A DNA stretch of 6,059 nucleotides from Lachnospiraceae bacterium (GCA_017553965.1 JAFZJK010000035.1:1-6059); one strand, 5' to 3'. Shown: positions 1 to 5,944, numbered from the stretch's first letter. Notes: generated by a model from the letters alone, not told the origin. A program made the numbers and translations.

Positions 1-681
1 ACCTTCGGCGGTGCCTTCATGGCGACCATGGCAATGTCGGAAAGCCCCGGAGAGTTTGTAAAGAGCCTTAAGACATTTACACTGAATCTTAAGAAGGTTC
101 CTTCCAACGAGGAAGAGACTATTAAATCCATAATCAATCTTTCAAATATCGCCCGTAAGGAAGGTCTGCTCGCACTCGAGGAGGCTGCGGGCAGCATAGA
201 AGATGAGTTTATGAAGAAGGGTGTACTGCTCATAGTAGACGGTACCGACCCTGAGCTTGTCCGCTCCATCATGGAGACAGAACTTGCATGTATAGAGACA
301 AGACATAAAGGAAATGTAGGTTTCTGGGAAAATCTTGGTTCCATGGGTCCTGCATGGGGTATGATCGGTACCCTTATCGGACTTATCAACATGCTTGGTA
401 ACTTGGAAGATGTTAGTACCGTAGGTCCTTCCATGGCGGTTGCTTTGGTTACGACATTCTATGGTTCAGTCCTTGCCAACTGGATATGTGCACCTACCGC
501 TGCAAAGCTTAAAGCAACCAATGACAGGGAAATACAGATGAAGGAAGTTATGGTAGAAGGACTTCTTTCAATACAGGCAGGGGAAAACCCCAGAGTTATA
601 GAGGAAAAGCTTAAGTCCTTCCTTGCACCTGAAGCAAGGGCAAGCTTCTCTTCTGAAGAAGGTGGTGAAGAGAATGGCTAA
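1..681 (+). CDS. motA: Flagellar motor stator protein MotA, 5' partial
   Basis: MotA is the cytoplasmic-membrane stator subunit that, with MotB, forms the ion channel and pushes on rotor protein FliG. The reading frame is open from base 1 (TFGGAF before the first ATG at 19), and that stretch resembles the end of a MotA membrane helix, so the true start lies upstream. By comparison with known MotA/PomA proteins roughly 35-40 residues are missing. Numbering from the ATG at 19, the cytoplasmic loop carries ARKEGLLALE with Arg46 and Glu54, spaced like the FliG-contacting R90/E98 pair of E. coli. Helix 3 is around residues 107-127 with the conserved proline in GPAWGMIGT (Pro111). Helix 4 is around 135-158 with the conserved proline in CAPTAAKL (Pro159). 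An acidic tail follows. The gene overlaps motB by 8 bp, indicating translational coupling. Identity is secure. Confidence 0.96.
   Translation, partial: TFGGAFMATMAMSESPGEFVKSLKTFTLNLKKVPSNEEETIKSIINLSNIARKEGLLALEEAAGSIEDEFMKKGVLLIVDGTDPELVRSIMETELACIETRHKGNVGFWENLGSMGPAWGMIGTLIGLINMLGNLEDVSTVGPSMAVALVTTFYGSVLANWICAPTAAKLKATNDREIQMKEVMVEGLLSIQAGENPRVIEEKLKSFLAPEARASFSSEEGGEENG
656..665 (+). promoter_or_regulatory. Ribosome binding site that sets the motB start
   Basis: AAGAAGGTGG lies inside the end of motA and ends 8 nt before the ATG at 674. It supports the internal start over the in-frame ATG at 623. The motB start and motA stop share the 8 bases ATGGCTAA. Confidence 0.6.
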
Positions 682-1588
682 AAAGAAGCAGGACGATCCG
701 CCTAAAGGGTCACCCGCGTGGATGGCCACTTTCTCGGATCTTATGAACCTCCTGCTCTGCTTTTTCGTCCTTCTGTTCTCGATGTCAAGCGTCGATGCCA
801 ACAAATGGGAAGAGGTTGTAGCTTCCATGACCAGTGCCTTCAGTGTTTTCAACGAAGGCAGTACAGCTATCGGAGACGGTACGTTGGTCGGTATGGGAAC
901 CACACAGCTTTCCAACCTTGATGAATATTATTCTTCAATGGGTCAGACGGCAGAAGACTCGGGAGAAGACATAAAGCACAGTACCGATCCCGATTCGGGT
1001 GAGGGAACAAAACCCGATGATCAGTCGGGTGAAGGAACGATTACCGATCCGAAAGACGGAGAGGGAAGTCTTGAAAAGCAGCTGGAGGAAGCTAACAGAA
1101 AAGAAACCGAGGCTATGCTTGATTCGGTATCAGAGCTTACCGAAATGTACAATATCAGCGGACTTTTGGAAGTAGGCATGGATCCCAACGGAAAGTACAT
1201 TGAGCTTACGATAAACGGTTCAGTACTTTTTGATTCGGGTAAGGCAGATCTAAAAAAAGAATGCCTGCCGCTCCTTTCGAAGGTTGGCGATATTCTTAAG
1301 GTTTATTCCGGACATGATGTTGAGGTTATAGGACATACTGATAATGTTCCCATGAAATCTTCACAGTATTCAAGCAATGATATCCTTTCTTCGGCACGTG
1401 CCATAAGTGCGGCACATTACCTGATAGACGAAAAAGGAGTGCCCGTAGAGAATATTTCCTGGACAGGACGTGGAGAATACGACCCGATAGACACCAACGC
1501 AACAGCTGAGGGCAGGGCACGTAACAGAAGAGTTGAGATAAGGATCTACAATTCCCTTAATTCAAATCGTTCGAAGAAGAATGGATGA
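674..1588 (+). CDS. motB: Flagellar motor stator protein MotB, PomB/MotS-like channel helix
   Basis: MotB is the stator subunit that supplies the ion-binding aspartate and anchors the stator to peptidoglycan. The protein is 304 residues from the ATG at 674, a usual MotB length. That start is preferred over an in-frame ATG at 623 because it has a purine-rich ribosome site and gives the normal short basic N-terminus (MAKKKQDD). A single membrane helix at about 16-38 contains SDLMNLLLCFFVLLFS with the essential Asp22. Cys29, seven residues later, and the phenylalanines match sodium-type PomB better than proton-type MotB. An acidic Gly/Ser linker with repeated SGEGT units occupies about 95-135. 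The OmpA-like peptidoglycan-binding domain covers about 165-292, with VLFDSGKADL (184-193), VIGHTDNVP (218-226) and ARNRRVEI (282-289). Function is certain; ion specificity is inference. Confidence 0.97.
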   Translation: MAKKKQDDPPKGSPAWMATFSDLMNLLLCFFVLLFSMSSVDANKWEEVVASMTSAFSVFNEGSTAIGDGTLVGMGTTQLSNLDEYYSSMGQTAEDSGEDIKHSTDPDSGEGTKPDDQSGEGTITDPKDGEGSLEKQLEEANRKETEAMLDSVSELTEMYNISGLLEVGMDPNGKYIELTINGSVLFDSGKADLKKECLPLLSKVGDILKVYSGHDVEVIGHTDNVPMKSSQYSSNDILSSARAISAAHYLIDEKGVPVENISWTGRGEYDPIDTNATAEGRARNRRVEIRIYNSLNSNRSKKNG

Positions 1589-1615
1589 AAACTCTCCGTT
1601 ACATTACGAGTTTTC
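1587..1615. repeat. Inverted repeat starting in the motB stop codon (hairpin 1)
   Basis: GAAAACTC (1587-1594) and GAGTTTTC (1608-1615) are perfect 8-bp inverted arms around a 13-nt loop. The left arm begins at the second base of the motB TGA. The right arm runs into TTTTCTTT, so it could act as a weak intrinsic terminator or attenuator, but the stem is AT-rich and the T-run is interrupted. Complete termination would be odd before fliL. Confidence 0.6.
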
Positions 1616-1624
1616 TTTGATTAA

Positions 1625-1644
1625 TCGCGCCAAGCGTTGCGCGA
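1625..1644. repeat. GC-rich inverted repeat between motB and fliL (hairpin 2)
   Basis: TCGCGC (1625-1630) pairs perfectly with GCGCGA (1639-1644). If C1631 is bulged, AA (1632-1633) also pairs with TT (1637-1638), giving an 8-bp stem around a GCG loop. The GC content is unlike the flanking AT-rich spacer. Confidence 0.6.
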
Positions 1645-1650
1645 ACCGAC

Positions 1651-1677
1651 TGTCATCACTGCTTCGCAGCGACGACA
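1651..1677. repeat. Imperfect inverted repeat upstream of fliL (hairpin 3)
   Basis: Two 12-base arms (1651-1662 and 1666-1677) flank a TTC loop. As + strand RNA, ten positions pair and two are A-C mismatches. As - strand RNA those two become G-U wobbles, so the whole stem pairs. The inner core is CTGC-TTC-GCAG. It ends just before the fliL ribosome binding site. Confidence 0.55.
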
Positions 1678-1700
1678 AATAGAGGAAAGGCAGATAAAAG

Positions 1701-2225
1701 ATGAAGAAGAATATGTTAACGGTACTGGTACTTATACTTTGTATCGTGAATTTAACTCTTAGTGCTTACATAGTTTTTACGGTGGTACCCAATGCACAGA
1801 GAACTGATACTCTTATCACCAAGATCTTACAGATCATAGATCTTGAGCTCGAGTCCCCTACACCTGCGGAAGAGGATACACAGACCTATGACATCGAGAA
1901 TATCGAAAAGTATGTTATCGATGAGAGTAAGCTTACCAGCAACCTTGCTATAGGTCCTGACGGAAAGCAGCATTATGCTAAGATCACCGCATCTCTTACC
2001 ATAAACAATGCGGATGAGGATTATGCGAAGCTGAATTCCAAGGTTGAGACTATGGAAAGCGATATTGTCTCTATAATCAAATCAAATGTTTCAAAATATA
2101 ACAATGAGGAACTGACCAAGCCTGAAACAAAACAGGAGATCAAGGCTCAGATCCTTGCAGATGTACAGGAATTGTTCAAGTCTAAGTTTATCGTTGATGT
2201 TACTGTAGATTACCTGATTTCATAG
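1701..2225 (+). CDS. fliL: Flagellar basal body-associated protein FliL
   Basis: FliL is a single-pass inner-membrane protein that surrounds or contacts the stator and supports torque under load. The 174-residue product has a short basic start (MKKN), one membrane helix at about 5-29, a variable acidic stretch (about 50-68) and an extracytoplasmic domain to the C-terminus. The pattern of a beta strand (HYAKITASLTIN, 91-102), a helical middle, EELTKPETKQEIKAQIL (136-152) and a final V-D-V-T-V-D-Y strand follows the FliL fold. Sequence conservation in this family is low, so position between motB and fliM is important supporting evidence. AGGAAAGG lies upstream (1683-1690, 10 nt before the ATG). 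An ATG at codon 5 is possible but has a less suitable ribosome site. Confidence 0.88.
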   Translation: MKKNMLTVLVLILCIVNLTLSAYIVFTVVPNAQRTDTLITKILQIIDLELESPTPAEEDTQTYDIENIEKYVIDESKLTSNLAIGPDGKQHYAKITASLTINNADEDYAKLNSKVETMESDIVSIIKSNVSKYNNEELTKPETKQEIKAQILADVQELFKSKFIVDVTVDYLIS

Positions 2226-2236
2226 GAGGAAAAGCT

Positions 2237-3217
2237 ATGGGTGACGTTTTATCCCAAAGCGAGATTGATAATCTGCTTGCAGCGCTTTCGAGCGGTGAGC
2301 TTGATGCCAGCGATATAAAGGATGCCGGTGACAAGGCGGTAAAAAACTATGATTTTAACCGCCCCGCAAAGTTTTCCAAGGACCATTTAAGGACTCTGGA
2401 GATCATCTTTGAGCATTACGGCAGGCTTCTTTCTACATCGCTTCCGGCATACTTGCGCAAGAATGTCCAGCTTGAGGTTATAAACGCCGAAGCGACTATT
2501 TATCAGGAGTTCACCAATTCACTGTCCAATCCGGTATTGCTCGGAATAGTTGATTTTGCACCGTTAAACGGCAATATTATTATAGAGATGGCTGAAAAGA
2601 TAGGCTATACCATAGTGGACAGAATGCTGGGAGGTCTGGGAGTACCGCTGGAAAAAGCCAGAGAGTTTTCCGAGATCGAGCTTGCGATAATAGAAAAGAT
2701 ATTTACCGTATGCGTTAACCTGCTCAGAGAACCGTGGACAAATGTAGTCAAGCTTGAAGCCAGACTTAAACGTATAGAGACCAACTCACAGTTCGCACAG
2801 ATAATATCGCCTAGCGAGACTTCAGCTGTGGTGACTATGAATATGAGGATAGGCAATGTTGAGGGTATGATGAACATCTGCCTGCCCTATGAGGTTTTAG
2901 AGCCTGTTATCGATAAACTCAATACCAAGTACTGGTATTCCACCATTAAGGATATGGATAAATCAGCCAACCGTGAGTTTATAGAGGTAGCAATAGCAAG
3001 AGCCAGGATACCGGTTAAAGCTGAGCTTGGCCGCAGTACGATCTCAGTCAAGGATTTTGTAAATATCCAAAAGGGCGATATCATAAAGCTTAACACCAGG
3101 GTGGATGATGAGCTGAGCGTATTTGTGGGAAATATAAAAAAGTTTTATGCACTGCCGGGTACTTCTACGGAGTCCTATGCAGTTAAAATATCAAGGGTTA
3201 TCAAAGAGGAGGAATAA
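2237..3217 (+). CDS. fliM: Flagellar motor switch protein FliM
   Basis: FliM is the C-ring switch protein that binds CheY-phosphate and links FliG to FliN/FliY. The protein is 326 residues, normal for the family. The N-terminal peptide LSQSEIDNLLAAL (5-17) is the CheY-phosphate binding motif. The middle CheC-like domain (about 45-235) carries the FliG-binding GGxG loop as MLGGLGVP (130-137). The C-terminal SpoA/FliN-like domain (about 253-323) starts at IPVKAELGRSTISVKDF and contains the KGDIIKLN turn. An AGGAGGA ribosome site (2224-2230) overlaps the fliL stop codon and sits 6 nt before the ATG, so fliL and fliM are closely coupled. No missing residues or disruptions are apparent. Confidence 0.97.
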   Translation: MGDVLSQSEIDNLLAALSSGELDASDIKDAGDKAVKNYDFNRPAKFSKDHLRTLEIIFEHYGRLLSTSLPAYLRKNVQLEVINAEATIYQEFTNSLSNPVLLGIVDFAPLNGNIIIEMAEKIGYTIVDRMLGGLGVPLEKAREFSEIELAIIEKIFTVCVNLLREPWTNVVKLEARLKRIETNSQFAQIISPSETSAVVTMNMRIGNVEGMMNICLPYEVLEPVIDKLNTKYWYSTIKDMDKSANREFIEVAIARARIPVKAELGRSTISVKDFVNIQKGDIIKLNTRVDDELSVFVGNIKKFYALPGTSTESYAVKISRVIKEEE

Positions 3218-3223
3218 CAGCTA

Positions 3224-4393
3224 ATGGACGGCATGCTTTCACAGGAAGAGATCAATGCGCTGCTTAACAGCACAATTATGCCTTCGGCGGATCCCGTACC
3301 CTCTTACGAACCGTCTGAAAAGCTTTCTATGGCAGAAGAGGATGCGATAGGCGAGATATCCAATATCAGTATGGGTACCGCTGCAACAACTCTTTCCACG
3401 CTTTTAAACAAAAAAGTAAACATTACAACACCAAAGGTCACATATTCCAACTGGGAAAACCTTATGGCCGAAGTCAATGTGCCTTGCGTCTGCATCCAGA
3501 TATTATATACATCAGGACTTGAGGGTAACAATATCCTGATCTTAAAGGAAGAGGATGTTAAGATCATCACCGATCTTATGATGGGCGGTGATGGCACAAA
3601 TACAACAGGAGAGCTTACGGATCTTCACTTAAGTGCCATAGGAGAGGCCATGAACCAAATGATGGGTTCTGCTTCGACTTCTATGTCATCCATGCTTAAC
3701 AAAAAGATCGACATCAGTCCTCCCACAGCCAGTCTGGTTAAGCTTACTGAGGTAATAGATGCTACGGATCTAGCTGAATTCCTCACACATGATTTTGTAA
3801 AAGTAATGTTTAAAATGGAGATCGGTGATCTTATAAACAGTGAGATCATGCAGATGTATTCATTTGAATTTGCAAGAAGCATATATGATAAGTTTATGAA
3901 TATGGGTTCTGAAATGGGGGCACCTGAACCTGCAAAGGCTCAGCCAGCAGCACCGGCACCTGCGCCGGCAGCACCCGTTCAGGAAACAAGAGGACAGGAG
4001 GTACAGGGTATGTTTGCACAACAGCCTAACGCTTATCCGAGCACGATGTATTCCCAGGATACTCCGTCAGCACCTTATGTGGCAGCTCCGGTTCAGAATG
4101 TAAACATAGCGCCGGTACAGTTCCAGCCGTTTACAGAGATGAACAACCCGCTGCTTAGGACGGAGAATATAGATCTTCTTCTTGATGTGCCGCTTGAAGT
4201 TACGGCGGAACTCGGAAGAACCAGCAAGTCCATCAAGGAAGTACTTGATTTTGCACCGGGTACCATCATAGAACTTAACCGTTTGGCAGGTGAACCTGTT
4301 GACGTGCTTGTCAACGGCAAATATGTTGCAAAGGGTGAGGTAGTTGTTATTGAGGAGACCTTTGGCATAAAGGTTACAGAGGTTATAAAATAA
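3224..4393 (+). CDS. fliY: Flagellar motor switch phosphatase FliY (CheC-like plus FliN domain)
   Basis: FliY combines a CheC-type CheY-phosphate phosphatase with a FliN domain and replaces FliN in the C-ring of many Firmicutes. The 389-residue product begins with a FliM-like LSQEEINALL peptide (5-14), the likely CheY contact. Two CheC active-site motifs of form [D/S]xxxExxNxxxG are intact: D40/E44/N47/G51 and S137/E141/N144/G148. A Pro/Ala/Gln-rich linker (about 232-310), with runs such as PAAPAPAPAAP, separates them from the C-terminal SpoA/FliN domain (about 316-387, VPLEVTAELGRTSKSIKEV). AGAGGAGG (3205-3212) spans the fliM end, 11 nt before the ATG. A second ATG at 3233 (codon 4) is possible. 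The domain order makes the call firm; activity is inferred from the conserved residues. Confidence 0.96.
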   Translation: MDGMLSQEEINALLNSTIMPSADPVPSYEPSEKLSMAEEDAIGEISNISMGTAATTLSTLLNKKVNITTPKVTYSNWENLMAEVNVPCVCIQILYTSGLEGNNILILKEEDVKIITDLMMGGDGTNTTGELTDLHLSAIGEAMNQMMGSASTSMSSMLNKKIDISPPTASLVKLTEVIDATDLAEFLTHDFVKVMFKMEIGDLINSEIMQMYSFEFARSIYDKFMNMGSEMGAPEPAKAQPAAPAPAPAAPVQETRGQEVQGMFAQQPNAYPSTMYSQDTPSAPYVAAPVQNVNIAPVQFQPFTEMNNPLLRTENIDLLLDVPLEVTAELGRTSKSIKEVLDFAPGTIIELNRLAGEPVDVLVNGKYVAKGEVVVIEETFGIKVTEVIK

Positions 4394-4951
4394 ATGCCGT
4401 ATTTTTTGTATTTTATCGCTGAGATTGCGGGGAAAGCTGTTACAGAGACTTCAAAGACAGCTCCTCTGGACGGTGGAGGAATAAAAAGCATCCTAAAGCT
4501 TATAGGTCTGATAATCCTCTGCATCCTGATAATAGCGGCCAGCTATTTTACTACGAAGTTTGTCGGAAAAAAGCAGATAGCCGGAAACGGAAGATCAAAC
4601 TTTAAGAGTATTGACGTATTCAGGGTCACACCCAATAAATATCTTCAGATCGTTGAGGTAGGAAAGAGATATTTCTGTATAGCGGTCACAAAAGAGAGCA
4701 TAACGCTTATCTGTGAGCTGAAAGAGGATGAGTTAAAAACCTTCCCTTTAGACATGAAGCCAAAGAGCTTTAAAGAGCAGATGAACGAGTTGATGCATAG
4801 AAAAAAACAGCCCGAACAAGGGTCCGGAGAACTCGGTGATATTGCTAAGCTGACTCTTAGCGATACGGATGACAACGATACAGAAAAAAGTGAGCCTGAA
4901 CCGATAGAAACGGGAGTTTCGGGTTCCGATACAGCAAAAGAAAAAGAGTGA
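4394..4951 (+). CDS. fliO: Flagellar biosynthetic protein FliO (FliO/FliZ family)
   Basis: FliO is a membrane scaffold that helps assemble the FliP ring of the flagellar export gate. The 185-residue product has one clear membrane helix at about 33-55 (LKLIGLIILCILIIAASYF). A small conserved cytoplasmic domain follows at about 70-112: FKSIDVFRVTPNKYLQIVEV then GKRYFCIAVTKESITLICEL, matching the FliO pattern of strands ending in a glycine turn. The tail after about 140 is acidic and low in complexity, as is common in this family. The B. subtilis homologue is called FliZ. The ATG directly abuts the fliY TAA with no spacer. Only a weak AGAGG (4378-4382) lies upstream, so coupled translation from fliY is likely. 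Family conservation is weak, so synteny with fliP adds weight. Confidence 0.87.
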   Translation: MPYFLYFIAEIAGKAVTETSKTAPLDGGGIKSILKLIGLIILCILIIAASYFTTKFVGKKQIAGNGRSNFKSIDVFRVTPNKYLQIVEVGKRYFCIAVTKESITLICELKEDELKTFPLDMKPKSFKEQMNELMHRKKQPEQGSGELGDIAKLTLSDTDDNDTEKSEPEPIETGVSGSDTAKEKE

Positions 4952-4976
4952 CATTTCTTAGAGATTGTTATATAAT
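4948..4976 (+). promoter_or_regulatory. Predicted sigma-A promoter upstream of fliP
   Basis: GTGACA (4948-4953) matches the -35 consensus TTGACA at five of six bases. TATAAT (4971-4976) is a perfect -10, with the ideal 17-bp spacer. The -35 overlaps the fliO stop codon. Transcription would start near 4982-4984 and give fliP and downstream export genes a leader of about 70 nt. AT-rich spacers produce chance matches, but this combination is good. Confidence 0.55.
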
Positions 4977-4985
4977 TAAAAGATG

Positions 4986-5015
4986 AAAATCCTTTAGTAA
5001 CAGTATGGATTTTTT
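4986..5015 (+). terminator. Hairpin with T-run in the fliO-fliP gap (weak terminator or attenuator)
   Basis: AAAATCC (4986-4992) and GGATTTT (5007-5013) are perfect 7-bp inverted arms with a 14-nt loop, and the T-run extends from 5010 to 5015. The shape is that of an intrinsic terminator, but the stem is short and AT-rich, so it would probably leak. It lies only a few bases after the predicted transcription start, so it could reduce readthrough from fliO, attenuate the fliP transcript, or simply fold the leader. Confidence 0.45.
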
Positions 5016-5051
5016 AAAGAAAATACAAAGCAAGAGATAAAGGTTGATAAC

Positions 5052-5918
5052 ATGATTGAAGCAGTTGGCAGGAGAAAACTTTTGAAAACTATGGTATTCG
5101 GAGTTCTCTTGGTGCTGATGTGTGTATTAACCTCTATTTGTCGTGCAGAAATTCAGGTCGGCGCATCCGAAGTAAGGGATGAGCCGGTCGTTACGCGTTC
5201 AAATGAAGACACCGACACGACAAATGATTATCTGGAAGGAGACTTGGGAGGGCTCACATTCCGTTTTGACGGAGATAATACGAGCTCTCTTTCTGCTACT
5301 CTCCAGATACTTTTGATACTTACGATCATTTCACTGGCACCGTCCATACTGATAATGCTCACAAGCTTTACCCGTATAGTCATAGTATTGCATTTTGTGC
5401 GTACTGCCGTGGGTACACAGACGACACCTCCCAACCAGGTACTTATCGGTCTGGCACTGTTCCTTACATTTTTCATCATGTCGCCCACACTCAACAAGAT
5501 ATACGATGCGGCAATAACTCCGTTAAATAACGGTGAGATAACTACACAGGAAGCCATAGAAAAAGGCATGGAGCCGATCAGGGAGTTCATGTTTGAGCAG
5601 ATGGATGGAGGAGAAAAGGATCTTCAGCTGTTTCTTGATATAGCCGGGATAGAAGAAGTCAATACCAGAGCGGATGTACCCAACTCGGTACTGATACCCG
5701 CATTCATACTGAACGAACTTCGTATAGCGTTTATAATCGGATTTTTGATATACATTCCGTTCCTGATAATAGACATGGTTGTAGCATCCACACTTATGTC
5801 AATGGGTATGATGATGCTCCCGCCCACCACGATCTCGATGCCTTTTAAGATTCTGCTCTTTGTAGTAGCAGACGGTTGGGACCTTATCATAGGTCAGGTG
5901 GTAAAGACATTCTACTGA
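5052..5918 (+). CDS. fliP: Flagellar type III export gate protein FliP
   Basis: FliP forms the pentameric core of the flagellar export gate with FliR and FliQ. The 288-residue product starts with a signal peptide: basic RRKLLK (7-12), hydrophobic core to about 29, and likely cleavage after Cys-Arg-Ala (30-32), as is typical of FliP. A variable acidic segment (about 40-75) precedes the conserved domain. Family signature 1 is P97-SILIMLTSFT-R108. Signature 2 runs from A226 to D241 and includes G230 and P236. The Met-rich gate loop (M-gasket) is MGMMMLPP (251-258), followed by ISMPFKILLF. AAAGG (5039-5043) lies 8 nt before the ATG. A candidate promoter and hairpin precede the gene. Length and motifs are standard and nothing appears disrupted. 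Confidence 0.98.
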   Translation: MIEAVGRRKLLKTMVFGVLLVLMCVLTSICRAEIQVGASEVRDEPVVTRSNEDTDTTNDYLEGDLGGLTFRFDGDNTSSLSATLQILLILTIISLAPSILIMLTSFTRIVIVLHFVRTAVGTQTTPPNQVLIGLALFLTFFIMSPTLNKIYDAAITPLNNGEITTQEAIEKGMEPIREFMFEQMDGGEKDLQLFLDIAGIEEVNTRADVPNSVLIPAFILNELRIAFIIGFLIYIPFLIIDMVVASTLMSMGMMMLPPTTISMPFKILLFVVADGWDLIIGQVVKTFY

Positions 5919-5944
5919 CAAAGACGTTTTATCTTTGATCAAAG
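5919..5944. repeat. Overlapping inverted repeats in the fliP-fliQ gap
   Basis: CTTTGATCAAAG (5933-5944) is a perfect 12-bp palindrome. The segment TCTTTG (5932-5937) also pairs perfectly with CAAAGA (5919-5924), which starts right after the fliP stop codon, giving a 6-bp stem with a 7-nt loop. The two pairings use the same bases and exclude each other. The sites could be a protein-binding palindrome or an RNA switch, or could be chance. Confidence 0.4.

Larger units (their letters stand above)
1587..1677. repeat. Possible composite palindromic (REP/MITE-like) element in the motB-fliL gap
   Basis: Three inverted repeats lie end to end over about 90 bases, filling the gap from the motB stop codon to the fliL ribosome site. 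No open frame of note is present. Neighbouring junctions in the operon are only -8 to 11 bp, so this gap looks like an inserted or retained non-coding unit. Whether it is repeated elsewhere in the genome cannot be seen from this window. An alternative is a locus-specific mRNA processing or stability element. I found no convincing promoter here. Confidence 0.35.

Noticed and set aside
623..673. An upstream in-frame ATG that would extend MotB by 17 residues
   Set aside because: It would lie deep inside motA, lacks a suitable ribosome site, and the added residues do not resemble MotB N-termini. The ATG at 674 gives the normal start.
568..915. A 115-codon open frame on the minus strand
   Set aside because: It runs opposite motA and motB, has no family resemblance or ribosome site, and is explained as a shadow of the coding strand. 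The same applies to other minus-strand frames at 1326-1520, 2605-2877, 3304-3597, 4093-4524 and 5228-5590.
718..921. A 67-codon open frame on the plus strand
   Set aside because: It overlaps motB out of frame across the conserved channel helix and has a composition typical of a shifted frame.
1651..1680. CRISPR or tRNA-like structure in the hairpin region
   Set aside because: There are no regularly spaced direct repeats and no cloverleaf or TTCGANNC arm in the right place; only simple stem-loops are seen.
1616..1700. A promoter for fliL in the motB-fliL gap
   Set aside because: TTGATT is present, but no TATAAT-like box lies 16-18 bp downstream; that region is the GC-rich hairpin.
4900..4907. 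ACCGATAG as a flagellar sigma-28 (sigma-D) -10 box upstream of fliP
   Set aside because: The position where TAAA should lie with a 15-bp spacer reads CAGA, and the site is inside fliO coding sequence. Other CCGAT matches in motB also lack a spaced TAAA.
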